64,000 nt of DNA. Source: Streptococcus merionis DSM 19192. Its GTDB lineage: Bacteria; Bacillota; Bacilli; Lactobacillales; Streptococcaceae. The DNA lies in NCBI RefSeq assembly GCF_000380085.1, contig NZ_KB904538.1:163995-227994 (forward strand). Reading direction: 5' to 3'. Shown here piece after piece: positions 20,566 through 30,460 of the stretch (the stretch's first letter is position 1; every line of letters begins with the position of its first letter). Under the pieces are notes generated by a model. It was not told the origin of the DNA. It searched no databases and saw nothing but the letters and a program-made list of their open reading frames with translations. The position numbers were made by a program, and so were the translations under genes.

Positions 20566-21084
20566 TTATTTTTTCTCAGCTGGAGCTAGTTGCATGAACA
20601 TTTGACGTCCATCCATTTTTGGTCTTTGCTCAATAATAGCTACATCTTGTGTCGCTTCAGCAAATTCCGCTAATACCTTGACTCCAACTTCCTTGTGAGT
20701 GATCATTCGACCCTTGAAGCGAATAGATACCTTCACTTTATTGCCTTTTTCAAGGAATTTTACAGCGTTACGAAGTTTTGTATCAAAGTCTCCCTTATCA
20801 ATAGTTGGACTGAGACGAACTTCCTTAACTGTGACAACGCTTTGTTTTTTGCGTTGCTCTTTTTGCTTTTTCTGATACTCAAATTTGAACTTGCCATAGT
20901 CCATAATCTTCGCAACAGGCGGTGTAGCTTGGGGCTGAATCAGCACCAAATCAACGTTAGCTTCATCAGCGATGGCCTGTGCTTCGCTACGTGGTTTAAT
21001 ACCTAACTGCTCACCCTCAAGGCCGATGAGACGAACTTCACGGACACGGATTTCATCATTGATGAATAAGTCTTGCTTTGCTAT
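20566..21084 (-). CDS. infC: translation initiation factor IF-3, probable AUA start
   Basis: About 172 residues if it starts at the ATA at 21084, six bases after the Shine-Dalgarno GAGGTG. An in-frame GTG at 21093 is itself part of that Shine-Dalgarno and so is a poor start. IF-3 N-domain: [17 protein letters not shown]; linker rich in lysine ([10 protein letters not shown]); C-domain: [15 protein letters not shown] ... [13 protein letters not shown]-3 rejects non-standard start codons, and infC genes in other bacteria use AUU, AUC or AUA for autoregulation; the codon here fits that pattern. Confidence 0.93.
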   Translation of the reverse strand: MAKQDLFINDEIRVREVRLIGLEGEQLGIKPRSEAQAIADEANVDLVLIQPQATPPVAKIMDYGKFKFEYQKKQKEQRKKQSVVTVKEVRLSPTIDKGDFDTKLRNAVKFLEKGNKVKVSIRFKGRMITHKEVGVKVLAEFAEATQDVAIIEQRPKMDGRQMFMQLAPAEKK

Positions 21085-21116
21085 GGTTGTCACCTCTTTT
21101 TTATTTTGAGAAAATC

Positions 21117-21144
21117 AAAAACGAACTTGCTAACACAAGCCCGT
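21117..21144 (-). terminator. attenuator hairpin in the infC leader
   Basis: On the minus strand ACGGGCTTG pairs with CAAGTTCGT (two G-U pairs) around TGTTAG, then TTTTTG. It lies about 30 bases before infC, the place of the L20-controlled terminator in Firmicutes. Confidence 0.7.
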
Positions 21145-21240
21145 CCTACAGTCAATAATTTCCAAAGGAAACTTAGCATGTAGAGCCAGACAACGTTAGT
21201 CGCAAGGCGAGAAGTTCTCACTTCTGCTTTTCTCATTGCT
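21117..21240 (-). ncRNA. infC operon leader (L20 leader-like)
   Basis: The region between cmk and infC holds an upstream hairpin (AGAAGTGAGAACTTCT), a conserved-looking stretch and a terminator hairpin, the layout of the L20 leader. The match to the Rfam family is inferred from position and structure, not from alignment. Confidence 0.6.
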
Positions 21241-21250
21241 TAATAGTCTA

Positions 21251-21943
21251 TCAGCTTTCAACTTCCTTGTCAAGGATTTCAGCTACTTTTTCTAAAATAA
21301 ATTTGACGACTTCTGAGATGGAGATGCCAGTTGTATCGAATTCGATCGCATCTTCTGCTTTTTTAAGAGGAGAAGCCTTGCGGTTGCTATCCTTGTAATC
21401 ACGCGCTGCAATCTCTGCTTTTAAGGTTTCTAGGTCAGTTGGAATTCCTTTAGCCACATTTTCCTTGTAACGGCGTTCAGCACGCTCGTCAACTGAGGCA
21501 ATCAAGAAAATTTTCAACTCAGCATCAGGTAAAACAACTGTACCAATATCACGGCCGTCCATAATGATACCGCCTTGACTAGCAATGGTCTGCTGCTGCT
21601 CAACTAATTTCGCACGAACTTCTGGAAAAGCTGATATCCATGACACGTTATTGGTCACGTCATTTTCACGGATACGATGTGTTACATCAACATCATCTAA
21701 AAAGACCAGTTGCGTGTCATCATTAGCGCGTTCAAACCGAATAGGATACCGATCCAATCCTGCTAAAATCAAATCTAAGTCCGATTCCTGCCAGCCATTG
21801 TCAAGAGCCATTAGGGTCGCACAGCGATACATAGCCCCTGTATCAAGGTAAGTGTAGCCCAATTCTTTGGCAATGATCTTGGCTACGGTCGATTTTCCAC
21901 TTGAAGCAGGACCGTCAATGGCAATTTTAATTTGTTTTATCAT
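21251..21943 (-). CDS. cmk: cytidylate kinase
   Basis: 230 residues. It phosphorylates CMP and dCMP with ATP. The P-loop is [14 protein letters not shown] at the N terminus; [10 protein letters not shown] and [19 protein letters not shown] are the CMP-binding and catalytic blocks, and [12 protein letters not shown] is the lid region. It follows the LysM gene by 9 bp and precedes the infC leader, as in most streptococci. Confidence 0.97.
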   Translation of the reverse strand: MIKQIKIAIDGPASSGKSTVAKIIAKELGYTYLDTGAMYRCATLMALDNGWQESDLDLILAGLDRYPIRFERANDDTQLVFLDDVDVTHRIRENDVTNNVSWISAFPEVRAKLVEQQQTIASQGGIIMDGRDIGTVVLPDAELKIFLIASVDERAERRYKENVAKGIPTDLETLKAEIAARDYKDSNRKASPLKKAEDAIEFDTTGISISEVVKFILEKVAEILDKEVES

Positions 21944-21952
21944 ACTTTAATT

Positions 21953-22414
21953 TTAGTCCACCTTTACAATATCACCCGGATTAGCATACCAAGCTCCTGT
22001 TTGGAGGAATTCTGGATTAAGCTCGTAAAGTCGTTCAATCGTAATTCCTGATCGAGCGGCAATAGCCCCAGCTCCTTCTCCAGCTTGAACAGCAGTTGTG
22101 TTCCCTGACCAGATCAGAGAAGACTCATTAGTCTCTGCCTCCGTAGTTTCTTCCTCAGCAACAGGCTCCTGAGCAGGGGCTTCACCTGATACAGCATCAA
22201 CACCAGGATTAAAAAAAACATCTGTAGCAGCTCCTGTTTTACTACCGCCGATAGAAAGATAGATGGAAAAACCTACAACCAGAGTAACAATCACCACAAA
22301 AGCAACCATCAACCAAGTGAAAAACAGGGCTGCGCGATCCTCCTGTTTTCCTCTGTTTTTTCTTTTTCCCTTATTATCAAATAGTTTTCCTTCCCAAGGT
22401 TTCTTACTTGCCAT
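21953..22414 (-). CDS. LysM-domain membrane protein (SAG1386/EF1546 family type)
   Basis: 153 residues: basic cytoplasmic N terminus (KPWEGKLFDNKGKRKNRGK), one membrane segment (about residues 33-55), an acidic linker (EEETTEAETNE) and a C-terminal LysM-like fold (AGEGAGAIAARSGITIERLYELNPEF ... PGDIVKV, here cited in parts). LysM binds peptidoglycan glycans, so the domain faces outward. It is first in the pair with cmk and divergent from the ferredoxin gene. Confidence 0.85.
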   Translation of the reverse strand: MASKKPWEGKLFDNKGKRKNRGKQEDRAALFFTWLMVAFVVIVTLVVGFSIYLSIGGSKTGAATDVFFNPGVDAVSGEAPAQEPVAEEETTEAETNESSLIWSGNTTAVQAGEGAGAIAARSGITIERLYELNPEFLQTGAWYANPGDIVKVD

Positions 22415-22423
22415 CTCTTCTCC

Positions 22424-22452
22424 TTGAATTCTCTTAAATATCGTATTAAAAT
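22424..22452 (+). promoter_or_regulatory. promoter of the ferredoxin gene; leaderless geometry
   Basis: TTGAAT, 17-bp spacer, TAAAAT. Only 6 bases separate the -10 from the ATG at 22459, so the transcript should begin at or next to the start codon. Confidence 0.7.
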
Positions 22453-22458
22453 AGACTT

Positions 22459-22653
22459 ATGAAAGTCTCTATTATTCCTGAACGTTGCATTGCATGCGGC
22501 TTATGCCAGACCTATTCTCCTGTTTTTGACTACGACGATGACGGCATTATCAAGTTTGACTCAAGTGAAAATCTTCAAAAAACATTTTCAGATGACCCTA
22601 ATATTTTACAGGCTGTCAAAGAATGCCCAACCAAAGCTCTTTTACTGGACTAA
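22459..22653 (+). CDS. [4Fe-4S] ferredoxin, single cluster
   Basis: 64 residues. Cysteines in RCIACGLCQTYSPVF and the distal one in VKECPTKAL give the four ligands of one cluster (CxxCxxC ... CP). It is an acidic electron carrier whose partner is unknown. There is no Shine-Dalgarno and the -10 is 6 bases from the ATG, so it is probably read from a leaderless mRNA. Its 3' end overlaps the convergent EbsA-like gene by 4 bases. Confidence 0.92.
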   Translation: MKVSIIPERCIACGLCQTYSPVFDYDDDGIIKFDSSENLQKTFSDDPNILQAVKECPTKALLLD

Positions 22654-23135
22654 TTTCTAACCTTGTCACTATAGTAAGTTTCAAAGTAATCTAACTTAAT
22701 CAAATGGTCCGTTAATTCTACCTCTCCACGGAAAGTAGATTCTAGTGCAATAGCATTGACAAAATATTTTTTTGGCCACTTTCGCATGTGAAAATCACGC
22801 CCCTGAGGGTATTTTTCTGAAAAAATTGTAATAGAGCTATAAGTGACCTCAATTTTTTCAATACTTGAAATAGGGATTGTACATGTTTTCCATGGATTTG
22901 CTGAAATAATCTTTAATTTTCCATCAGGCTCAATAATAAAATACCTTTGTAGCCCTAAAAAAATGAGAATGACACAAGCCCCTAACAAAACGAAATAGGG
23001 CAGGTCAATTTTTGCTCTCTCATAGAGTAGAATAAGGTAGAGAAAAAACGGCGTTAGAGCCAACGACCAATAAATAATCGACCATGATAGTTCTGGTTGC
23101 CAGTGGTAACGCAACTTGCCGAATACTTTAATCAT
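22650..23135 (-). CDS. EbsA-like membrane protein
   Basis: 161 residues with the start MIKVFGKLRYHWQPELSW and two close membrane segments (about residues 20-40 and 46-64), then a soluble C-terminal domain. It matches the streptococcal EbsA family, named from an enterococcal gene linked to pheromone response, though real function is unknown. It is convergent with the ferredoxin gene, as commonly seen. Confidence 0.75.
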   Translation of the reverse strand: MIKVFGKLRYHWQPELSWSIIYWSLALTPFFLYLILLYERAKIDLPYFVLLGACVILIFLGLQRYFIIEPDGKLKIISANPWKTCTIPISSIEKIEVTYSSITIFSEKYPQGRDFHMRKWPKKYFVNAIALESTFRGEVELTDHLIKLDYFETYYSDKVRN

Positions 23136-23310
23136 ATATTCCCTCCACTATTTCTATTTTATCATAAAAATGGTTCCAGTGCGGATAAAGTCTATCAATT
23201 TTTTATAATTTTATCCGCTCGATAGAAAGAGTGAGGTAGACACCCCTGATGGCTCAGTCTCAACGAAAAAGCAACGCTTAAAGAACAGGCTGAAAAATGC
23301 TATTCAAAAA

Positions 23311-23369
23311 AAGCAAACGATGATTCCCTTTAAATTTTTAAAGGAGGTTATCCGTTCGCTTTTCTTTTT
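23311..23369. terminator. terminator palindrome, CGAATGA-like family copy 2 (divergent)
   Basis: AGCAAACGATGATTCCCTTTAA pairs imperfectly with TTAAAGGAGGTTATCCGTTCGCT (cited as two separate arms); T-rich after. It lies downstream of the DUF1461 gene on the minus strand. Confidence 0.65.
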
Positions 23370-23408
23370 AGAATTCAGAAATTGATCTATCGTTTTTTAG
23401 CAACCGCC

Positions 23409-24056
23409 TTAAATAAGCTGATTTTTTCGTGTCCAAATATAGCCGCCGATTGCTAGAGTTTCATAAATGATGAAAAAGAGGATGAAGCAATGCAGAAAGT
23501 AGCGCTCTGGTAAAATCATGATAATCGGATCCCGCGCTGGATGAAAGAGCCAAGTTGAATCACCAGGAAAGAGTATCTGATGAAACAGAACAAAAAACTG
23601 TGAAAATCCGATAATTCCGGCAAATCCAGCAACGATAACTGGTGTTAGAGCCATTGAGGCAAATCCTCTACTTAACAGGGACTTCGTTCTTGTCTGAAGA
23701 ATAGTTTTAAGAAATACCCAGGCTATTGGTAAGGTCACCAAAAAAACTCCTTGAGCTAGATGAAAGAGCTTTTTCACCGCTTCAAAATGATGAAGCCCAT
23801 CCGCTGAAGATTGAAAATCTGGCATATTCAAGGTCCAATGAAAAGGATTTGTCAGGTAATTCAGCAAGATATTAAAATTGTGCCAAATCGTATCTGGTGC
23901 CATCTTCACTACTGAATCAAGGTTTAGCCATCTGATTTCCAAGGGATAGATTAACCAAGCAATAGCAATGGTCAAAACGATAGCAAGTGCTAAAAAACAA
24001 AGCAAGGTGATGGCAAAGCAGGCTCTCGTTTTCACAGACATTTTAGTGTTCACCAT
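23409..24056 (-). CDS. DUF1461 family (TIGR01906) integral membrane protein
   Basis: 215 residues from the ATG at 24056 ([11 protein letters not shown]) with GGAG ten bases upstream; the start overlaps the end of the HAD gene. Five likely membrane segments, with a long outside loop after the first ([20 protein letters not shown]). Conserved in Firmicutes, with no known function. Gene order hemW-thioesterase-phosphatase-DUF1461 is conserved in streptococci, and overlaps suggest one transcript. Confidence 0.85.
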   Translation of the reverse strand: MVNTKMSVKTRACFAITLLCFLALAIVLTIAIAWLIYPLEIRWLNLDSVVKMAPDTIWHNFNILLNYLTNPFHWTLNMPDFQSSADGLHHFEAVKKLFHLAQGVFLVTLPIAWVFLKTILQTRTKSLLSRGFASMALTPVIVAGFAGIIGFSQFFVLFHQILFPGDSTWLFHPARDPIIMILPERYFLHCFILFFIIYETLAIGGYIWTRKNQLI

Positions 24057-24819
24057 CAAAAGACCACTCCGCAAGGCTATCTAGGACGTAAGTCGGGGCA
24101 ATCGGCAAATTTACCACCTCATCTGCCTTGGTAAAACCTGTCAAGACCAGCAAGGTATCGATGCCATTATCAATCCCTGCTCTAATATCTGTCAAATAAT
24201 TATCACCAACCATGATGGTTTCTGATTTTGATAAACGGAGCTGTATCAGGGCTTTTTCCATGATGATAGCCATCGGTTTACCAATATAAACTGGTTCAAC
24301 ACCAGTCGCTGCTGCCAAGAGGCTATTGATAGCACCAGCACCTGGTAGCTCACCCAACTCGGTTGGAATCCGCAAGTCAGGATTGGTTCCGATAAAATGT
24401 GCCCCCTTTTGAATAGCCAAACAAGCGATAGACAGCTGCTCATAGGTCAAATGACTATCCAGACCAACCACGACATAAGCTGGATTTTCCGCATCCTCTA
24501 CATAGCCAGCCTGAGCGACTGCTTCTTTTAGCCCAACTTCGCCAATGACATAGGCTGTTTTTTCTAACCCCATGTCATTCATGTAGTCAACTGTAGCTAG
24601 GCTAGCTGTATAAATGGTTTCCAGAGGTGTTTCAATATTAAAATTGCTTGCTAAATTAGCTTGTACCATTTCAGGCGTTTTGGTGGTGTTATTGGTCACA
24701 AACAGATAGGGAATGCCTCTTTTTTGTAAATCATGAACAAACTTCTCTCCAGCAGGAATACGAGATTTCCCGCGGTAAATCGTCCCATCTAAATCAATCA
24801 AATAACCTTTATAACTCAT
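24043..24819 (-). CDS. HAD-superfamily phosphatase, NagD type (TIGR01457)
   Basis: 258 residues from the ATG at 24819, which has ATGGAG upstream and overlaps the thioesterase stop (ATGA). HAD motif I is [12 protein letters not shown] (both Asp), motif II is [10 protein letters not shown], the C2 cap lies between, and motif IV is [16 protein letters not shown]. Such enzymes dephosphorylate small sugar or nucleotide phosphates. It sits between the thioesterase and DUF1461 in one operon. Confidence 0.92.
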   Translation of the reverse strand: MSYKGYLIDLDGTIYRGKSRIPAGEKFVHDLQKRGIPYLFVTNNTTKTPEMVQANLASNFNIETPLETIYTASLATVDYMNDMGLEKTAYVIGEVGLKEAVAQAGYVEDAENPAYVVVGLDSHLTYEQLSIACLAIQKGAHFIGTNPDLRIPTELGELPGAGAINSLLAAATGVEPVYIGKPMAIIMEKALIQLRLSKSETIMVGDNYLTDIRAGIDNGIDTLLVLTGFTKADEVVNLPIAPTYVLDSLAEWSFDGEH

Positions 24820-25544
24820 TGTTTTCTCCATGTGATAATTGCTTGGGCGTTGATCTGGCCGTCTGAACAAATCTGGTGATGACTAACCAAGCCGTCTCGT
24901 ACAAATTCCGACGAAATGTCTCCACCTGGTGACACCTCACGGCTATATTTGAGATGGATGTGACTTGGCACATGTTGCTTCAAAAACGCATAGCCCAAGA
25001 CATCATACATCCAGTCCAGATATTTACTGTTGTTGACATGACCGTTCATATCAATATCGAGATAGCGCACGTGGTAGCTAGAACGTTCAGGCTCTTCTAA
25101 GCTGGGATACTTCGCACCACGCGCGATTTTTTTGACTTTCTCCGACTGATAAGGCTCCAGCAAATCATCTGGCACGACTACAATCTTACGATTTTCCAAA
25201 TCCATGAGCGCAAAGTAAGACTCTACTCGAATCAGCAAGTCTTCCTTATCATCTAACACTTCAAAACGACGATGGCAAATCAATTTATTGTAGGAAATGG
25301 CCTCCGTACGGATAACCACTTTTTCTGAAAATTTAGGCAATCTGACAATATCAAATTCATAATCTGTCACAATCCAGACATAACCGTAATTTTCCAAAAC
25401 GTAAACATCGCTGCGACCTAACTGAGCTGAATGATGACCCGAAACCTCCAACAAAACCGATAAAAAGGGTGGAAGCTTGAGATTGCCATTGGTATCTGAA
25501 AGTTCAAAAGAAATGGTGTAATCTTCCTGATAAGTATGTCCCAT
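24816..25544 (-). CDS. acyl-ACP thioesterase
   Basis: 242 residues: two hot-dog domains. The first contains [20 protein letters not shown], the second [19 protein letters not shown], whose Asp/Asn-His-Asn set is the catalytic site of the FatA/FatB-like family. It releases fatty acids from acyl carrier protein. It starts 1 bp after the hemW stop, so it is part of the hemW operon. Confidence 0.93.
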   Translation of the reverse strand: MGHTYQEDYTISFELSDTNGNLKLPPFLSVLLEVSGHHSAQLGRSDVYVLENYGYVWIVTDYEFDIVRLPKFSEKVVIRTEAISYNKLICHRRFEVLDDKEDLLIRVESYFALMDLENRKIVVVPDDLLEPYQSEKVKKIARGAKYPSLEEPERSSYHVRYLDIDMNGHVNNSKYLDWMYDVLGYAFLKQHVPSHIHLKYSREVSPGGDISSEFVRDGLVSHHQICSDGQINAQAIITWRKQ

Positions 25545-25545
25545 C

Positions 25546-26682
25546 TTAGTCCTCCAATATAAAACGTTCCGCGACTGTATCTCCTAAAAAGAGACCTTTC
25601 TTAGTCATCTGAATCTGCTGGCGGTCAGATTTGAGCAAGCCTTCAGCGATGAGGTCGTCAACAACGCTACCGTAAAGTTTTTCAAAGCTCGTGTTAAATT
25701 TAGCTTCAAACTTGGCAACAGAAACCCCTGATTTTTTGCGCAAGCCTAGGAAGAGCTCTTCTTCCATCATCTCCTGCTTGGTCAAAACCTCCTGCCCTAA
25801 ACGCGCATGCTTGTCCTCAGCAATGGCTTTTAAATAATGCTGAATCGGCCCACGGTTGCGGTAACGCACACCGTCAATATAACCAGAAGCACCAGCACCG
25901 CAACCATAATACTCACTATTATCCCAGTACATGAGGTTATGCCGACTTTCAAAGCCTGGCTTAGTGAAATTCGAAATCTCATAATGCTCAAAACCATTTG
26001 CCTCAAGTTCATTGAGAATATATTCGAACATATCCGACTCTAAATCTTCATTTGGCAGATGTAGGTGCCCTCGACGCTGACGGTTCATAAAAACCGTATG
26101 GTTTTCCAAGATCAAGCTGTAAAGACTGAGATGAGGAATATCTAGCTTCAAGGCTTTTTTGACATTGTCCTTGACCTGATCCATAGTCTGATTAGGCAGA
26201 GCGTAAATCAGGTCAATAGAGATGTTGTGAAATCCTGCGGCTTTGAGACGATGGATACTGTCGTAGATCTGTTCTTGATTATGACTGCGTCCGATTTGCT
26301 TGAGCATACGATCGTCAAAAGTCTGAACACCGAGCGACACACGATTGACCTTAGAACGCTTGAGCACCTCAATCTTATCTTTGTCCAAATCTCCTGGATT
26401 AGCCTCAATGGTAAACTCTTCTACTCGACTAAGGTCAATATAGTTATTCAGATTTGTCAGTAAATACTCTAATTGCTTAGCAGAAATAGCTGTTGGCGTT
26501 CCACCACCGATGTAAAGCGTTCTGAGCGCTGGCATGTCAGCTGCTTTCACTTCCTCTATTAAGCTTTTCAGATACTGATCCACTGGCTGATTTTTGATAA
26601 AAACCTTTGAAAAATCACAGTAAAAACAAATCTGTGTGCAAAAAGGGATATGAATGTAGGCTGAAGTCGGTTTAGTCTGCAT
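25546..26682 (-). CDS. hemW: radical SAM protein HemW (heme chaperone family)
   Basis: 378 residues from the ATG at 26682 (MQTKPTSAYIHIPFC). The radical SAM cluster motif CTQICFYC is near the N terminus, and LYIGGGTPTAI and the C-terminal HemN-like domain follow. Known members bind heme and were once misnamed HemN. A longer frame to 26709 would begin upstream of the promoter. No Shine-Dalgarno is present and the TATAAT ends 6 bases before the ATG, so the mRNA is probably leaderless. First gene of the thioesterase-NagD-DUF1461 operon. Confidence 0.93.
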   Translation of the reverse strand: MQTKPTSAYIHIPFCTQICFYCDFSKVFIKNQPVDQYLKSLIEEVKAADMPALRTLYIGGGTPTAISAKQLEYLLTNLNNYIDLSRVEEFTIEANPGDLDKDKIEVLKRSKVNRVSLGVQTFDDRMLKQIGRSHNQEQIYDSIHRLKAAGFHNISIDLIYALPNQTMDQVKDNVKKALKLDIPHLSLYSLILENHTVFMNRQRRGHLHLPNEDLESDMFEYILNELEANGFEHYEISNFTKPGFESRHNLMYWDNSEYYGCGAGASGYIDGVRYRNRGPIQHYLKAIAEDKHARLGQEVLTKQEMMEEELFLGLRKKSGVSVAKFEAKFNTSFEKLYGSVVDDLIAEGLLKSDRQQIQMTKKGLFLGDTVAERFILED

Positions 26683-26688
26683 GATGTT

Positions 26689-26697
26689 ATTATACCA
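26689..26697 (-). promoter_or_regulatory. extended -10 promoter of hemW
   Basis: TGGTATAAT reading leftward, with no strong -35. Six bases separate it from the ATG, predicting transcription from the start codon itself. Confidence 0.65.
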
Positions 26698-26815
26698 CAT
26701 TTGAAACATTCTAAAGACGAAAAAATCTTATTGGATTAGGAAGCCCACTCCACTGAAAAAATCTATCTGCTAAAAATAATGTGAACGGTATTGTTTAAAA
26801 ATTAGCTAAAAAAGA

Positions 26816-26856
26816 CGAATGATATGCAACCTTTGTTGTTATCATTCGCTTTTTCT
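26816..26856. terminator. terminator palindrome, CGAATGA family copy 3
   Basis: CGAATGAT/ATCATTCG outer stem, CAAC/GTTG inner stem, then CTTTTTCTTT on the plus strand. It lies downstream of the beta-glucoside operon (minus). Confidence 0.75.
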
Positions 26857-26912
26857 TTGTTAGATTTTAACGATTTTTACTTTTTCAGTAGCCTCCAGAT
26901 TAGTCAATAATT

Positions 26913-28707
<1,795 letters not shown>

Positions 28708-28728
28708 TACTTTAAACACCCTTTCACC

Positions 28729-29976
28729 TTATCCTGCCAGTACTTCTTCTTCGATACTTTGTTTTTCATATGTTTTAAAAAACGGATACCAAATAAGACT
28801 AGATACAACAACAGTAACGATAGCAAACAACACTCCTTGTAAAGAGCCTTGTGTTGAAATCCAAGTAGAGATTGGATATGGGCAATACCACATTTCAAAT
28901 TGAATTTCTGGAATAGGAGCAAGTGGAATTACTTTACAGAAAACCCATGTCAAAGCTGGAATTACAACTCCTGAAATCCACATTGGAATCATCATAATAG
29001 GGTTAAATGCGATACAGCCAAAAACAACAGGTTCATTGATATTAAAAATTGCAGGTCCCAAACAAGCACGTCCTAGTGCCTTTAACTTTTTCGATTTAGA
29101 AGTGGCTAACATTATTACTAATGGCAATGTACATCCTACACCACCAATCCACATGTATGTGCCAAACATTAGAGTTTCAGTATACATGTTCAAATTTGCA
29201 ACCGTAGCTGTTCCAGCTGCAACTAAAGACAAGTTAGTCGCGATAGATGTTAATTTTACGGGTTGCGAAACTGGTGTTAATACCCATGTTGAAATTCCCA
29301 TTGAATAAATGAAACAATAAATCGCACTCATCAAAATAAATCCATACCAAGTATTTAGGATACCTGCCAGCGGCATGAAGATACCTGAAATAATCGCGTA
29401 AATATTAACATTTAATACTTGTATAACAATAAAACCTGTAAAAACAATCAATCCAATTGGAAGCAAGGCATCAAACCACTGTCGAACAAAATCTGGAATG
29501 GCACTATCTTCCTTGAAGAACGTAAATTTACCAAATAAATTAAAAACTATACTGACAATGATACCTGTAAACATTGCGCAGAACATTCCTCCTGCACCAA
29601 AGGCACTCGAACCAAAGCCAACCGTTTCTTCTGCAACTAATTCTGGAGTAATAGTAATAAAAAATAAAATTAGTCCTGTCGCTCCAGCAATGAGACGATT
29701 TTTTCTCATCCGTTTCTTTTCACAAAAGTTAAAAGGGATCAAAAAAGCAACCAATACTGAAATCATTCCCATCGTCCATCCAAATGGTGTCCAAAATGAA
29801 AATGGCAGTTTAACATAGTTTTCAACTACTGCTCCTACACAAAATAAAGACCCCAATAAGATAAACGGTAAAACCTGCATAATAGAGTCTTTAATCGTAA
29901 CAACCCATGTATTGTGATTGATTTTATTTATTTTTGGTGCAAAACTTGTTTGTAACCAATTAATTAATGTATCCAT
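28729..29976 (-). CDS. PTS cellobiose/lichenan-type EIIC permease
   Basis: 415 residues with about ten membrane segments. Family signs: SFAPKINKINHNTWVVTIKD at the N terminus, QPVKLTSIATNLSL, and the conserved FNINEPVVFGCIAFNP, which holds the sugar-binding NEP motif. It imports and phosphorylates beta-glucosides with the IIA and IIB beside it. It lies 8 bp after the IIB gene. Confidence 0.94.
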   Translation of the reverse strand: MDTLINWLQTSFAPKINKINHNTWVVTIKDSIMQVLPFILLGSLFCVGAVVENYVKLPFSFWTPFGWTMGMISVLVAFLIPFNFCEKKRMRKNRLIAGATGLILFFITITPELVAEETVGFGSSAFGAGGMFCAMFTGIIVSIVFNLFGKFTFFKEDSAIPDFVRQWFDALLPIGLIVFTGFIVIQVLNVNIYAIISGIFMPLAGILNTWYGFILMSAIYCFIYSMGISTWVLTPVSQPVKLTSIATNLSLVAAGTATVANLNMYTETLMFGTYMWIGGVGCTLPLVIMLATSKSKKLKALGRACLGPAIFNINEPVVFGCIAFNPIMMIPMWISGVVIPALTWVFCKVIPLAPIPEIQFEMWYCPYPISTWISTQGSLQGVLFAIVTVVVSSLIWYPFFKTYEKQSIEEEVLAG

Positions 29977-29984
29977 TTTTACTC

Positions 29985-30299
29985 CTATCTTTCCAGCTCC
30001 TCTTGTAAATGCGCGATTGCTTGTGAACCATCTAAAGTTGCATAGTATTCCCCTTTCATCAAGATAACCTTAACATCTGTTCCCGCGGTGTAATCTTCTA
30101 CTTCATCAATAATGTAAGCTAAATGAGGACCAACCATCAAGGCATCAATTTCATCTATATAATTCTCAATTTCAGATTCGCTACGAGCTTTTATATCCAT
30201 ATCAAGTCCTTGCTCTTTCGCTGCTTTACGCATATTGGCTGCCATGAAACCTGAGCTGGCTCCTGATCCACAAACCAGTAATACATTTGTAGTAGACAT
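29985..30299 (-). CDS. PTS lactose/cellobiose-type EIIB
   Basis: 104 residues. Cys10 in NVLLVCGSGASSGFMA is the phosphorylated residue, followed by the P-loop-like GSGASSG. Cytosolic partner of IIC. First gene of the operon IIB-IIC-IIA-GH1; AGGAG is just upstream. The operon faces the LicR-type regulator across 161 bp. Confidence 0.94.
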   Translation of the reverse strand: MSTTNVLLVCGSGASSGFMAANMRKAAKEQGLDMDIKARSESEIENYIDEIDALMVGPHLAYIIDEVEDYTAGTDVKVILMKGEYYATLDGSQAIAHLQEELER

Positions 30300-30366
30300 A
30301 GTATTTCTCCTTTTTCGTTTGTTGCGTTTATTATCTCCTTTTTCTCTTTTAATATCTACTAAACTT

Positions 30367-30406
30367 TTGCACCTTCAGAGTGCAATTGATTAATAGAAAA
30401 AATCAA
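30367..30406. promoter_or_regulatory. two adjacent inverted repeats between the PTS operon and its regulator
   Basis: TTGCAC-7-GTGCAA at 30367-30385 and TTGATT-9-AATCAA at 30386-30406 abut each other. They lie between the divergent starts and are candidate operators for the LicR-type activator. Confidence 0.45.
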
Positions 30407-30416
30407 CAACATTTCC

Positions 30417-30422
30417 TATAAT
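30417..30422 (+). promoter_or_regulatory. -10 element of the LicR-type regulator
   Basis: TATAAT, 38 bases before the ATG; the -35 is weak. Confidence 0.5.
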
Positions 30423-30460
30423 AGTAGGTATCAATAGATAGGGAATAGTAGAAAGGAGAG

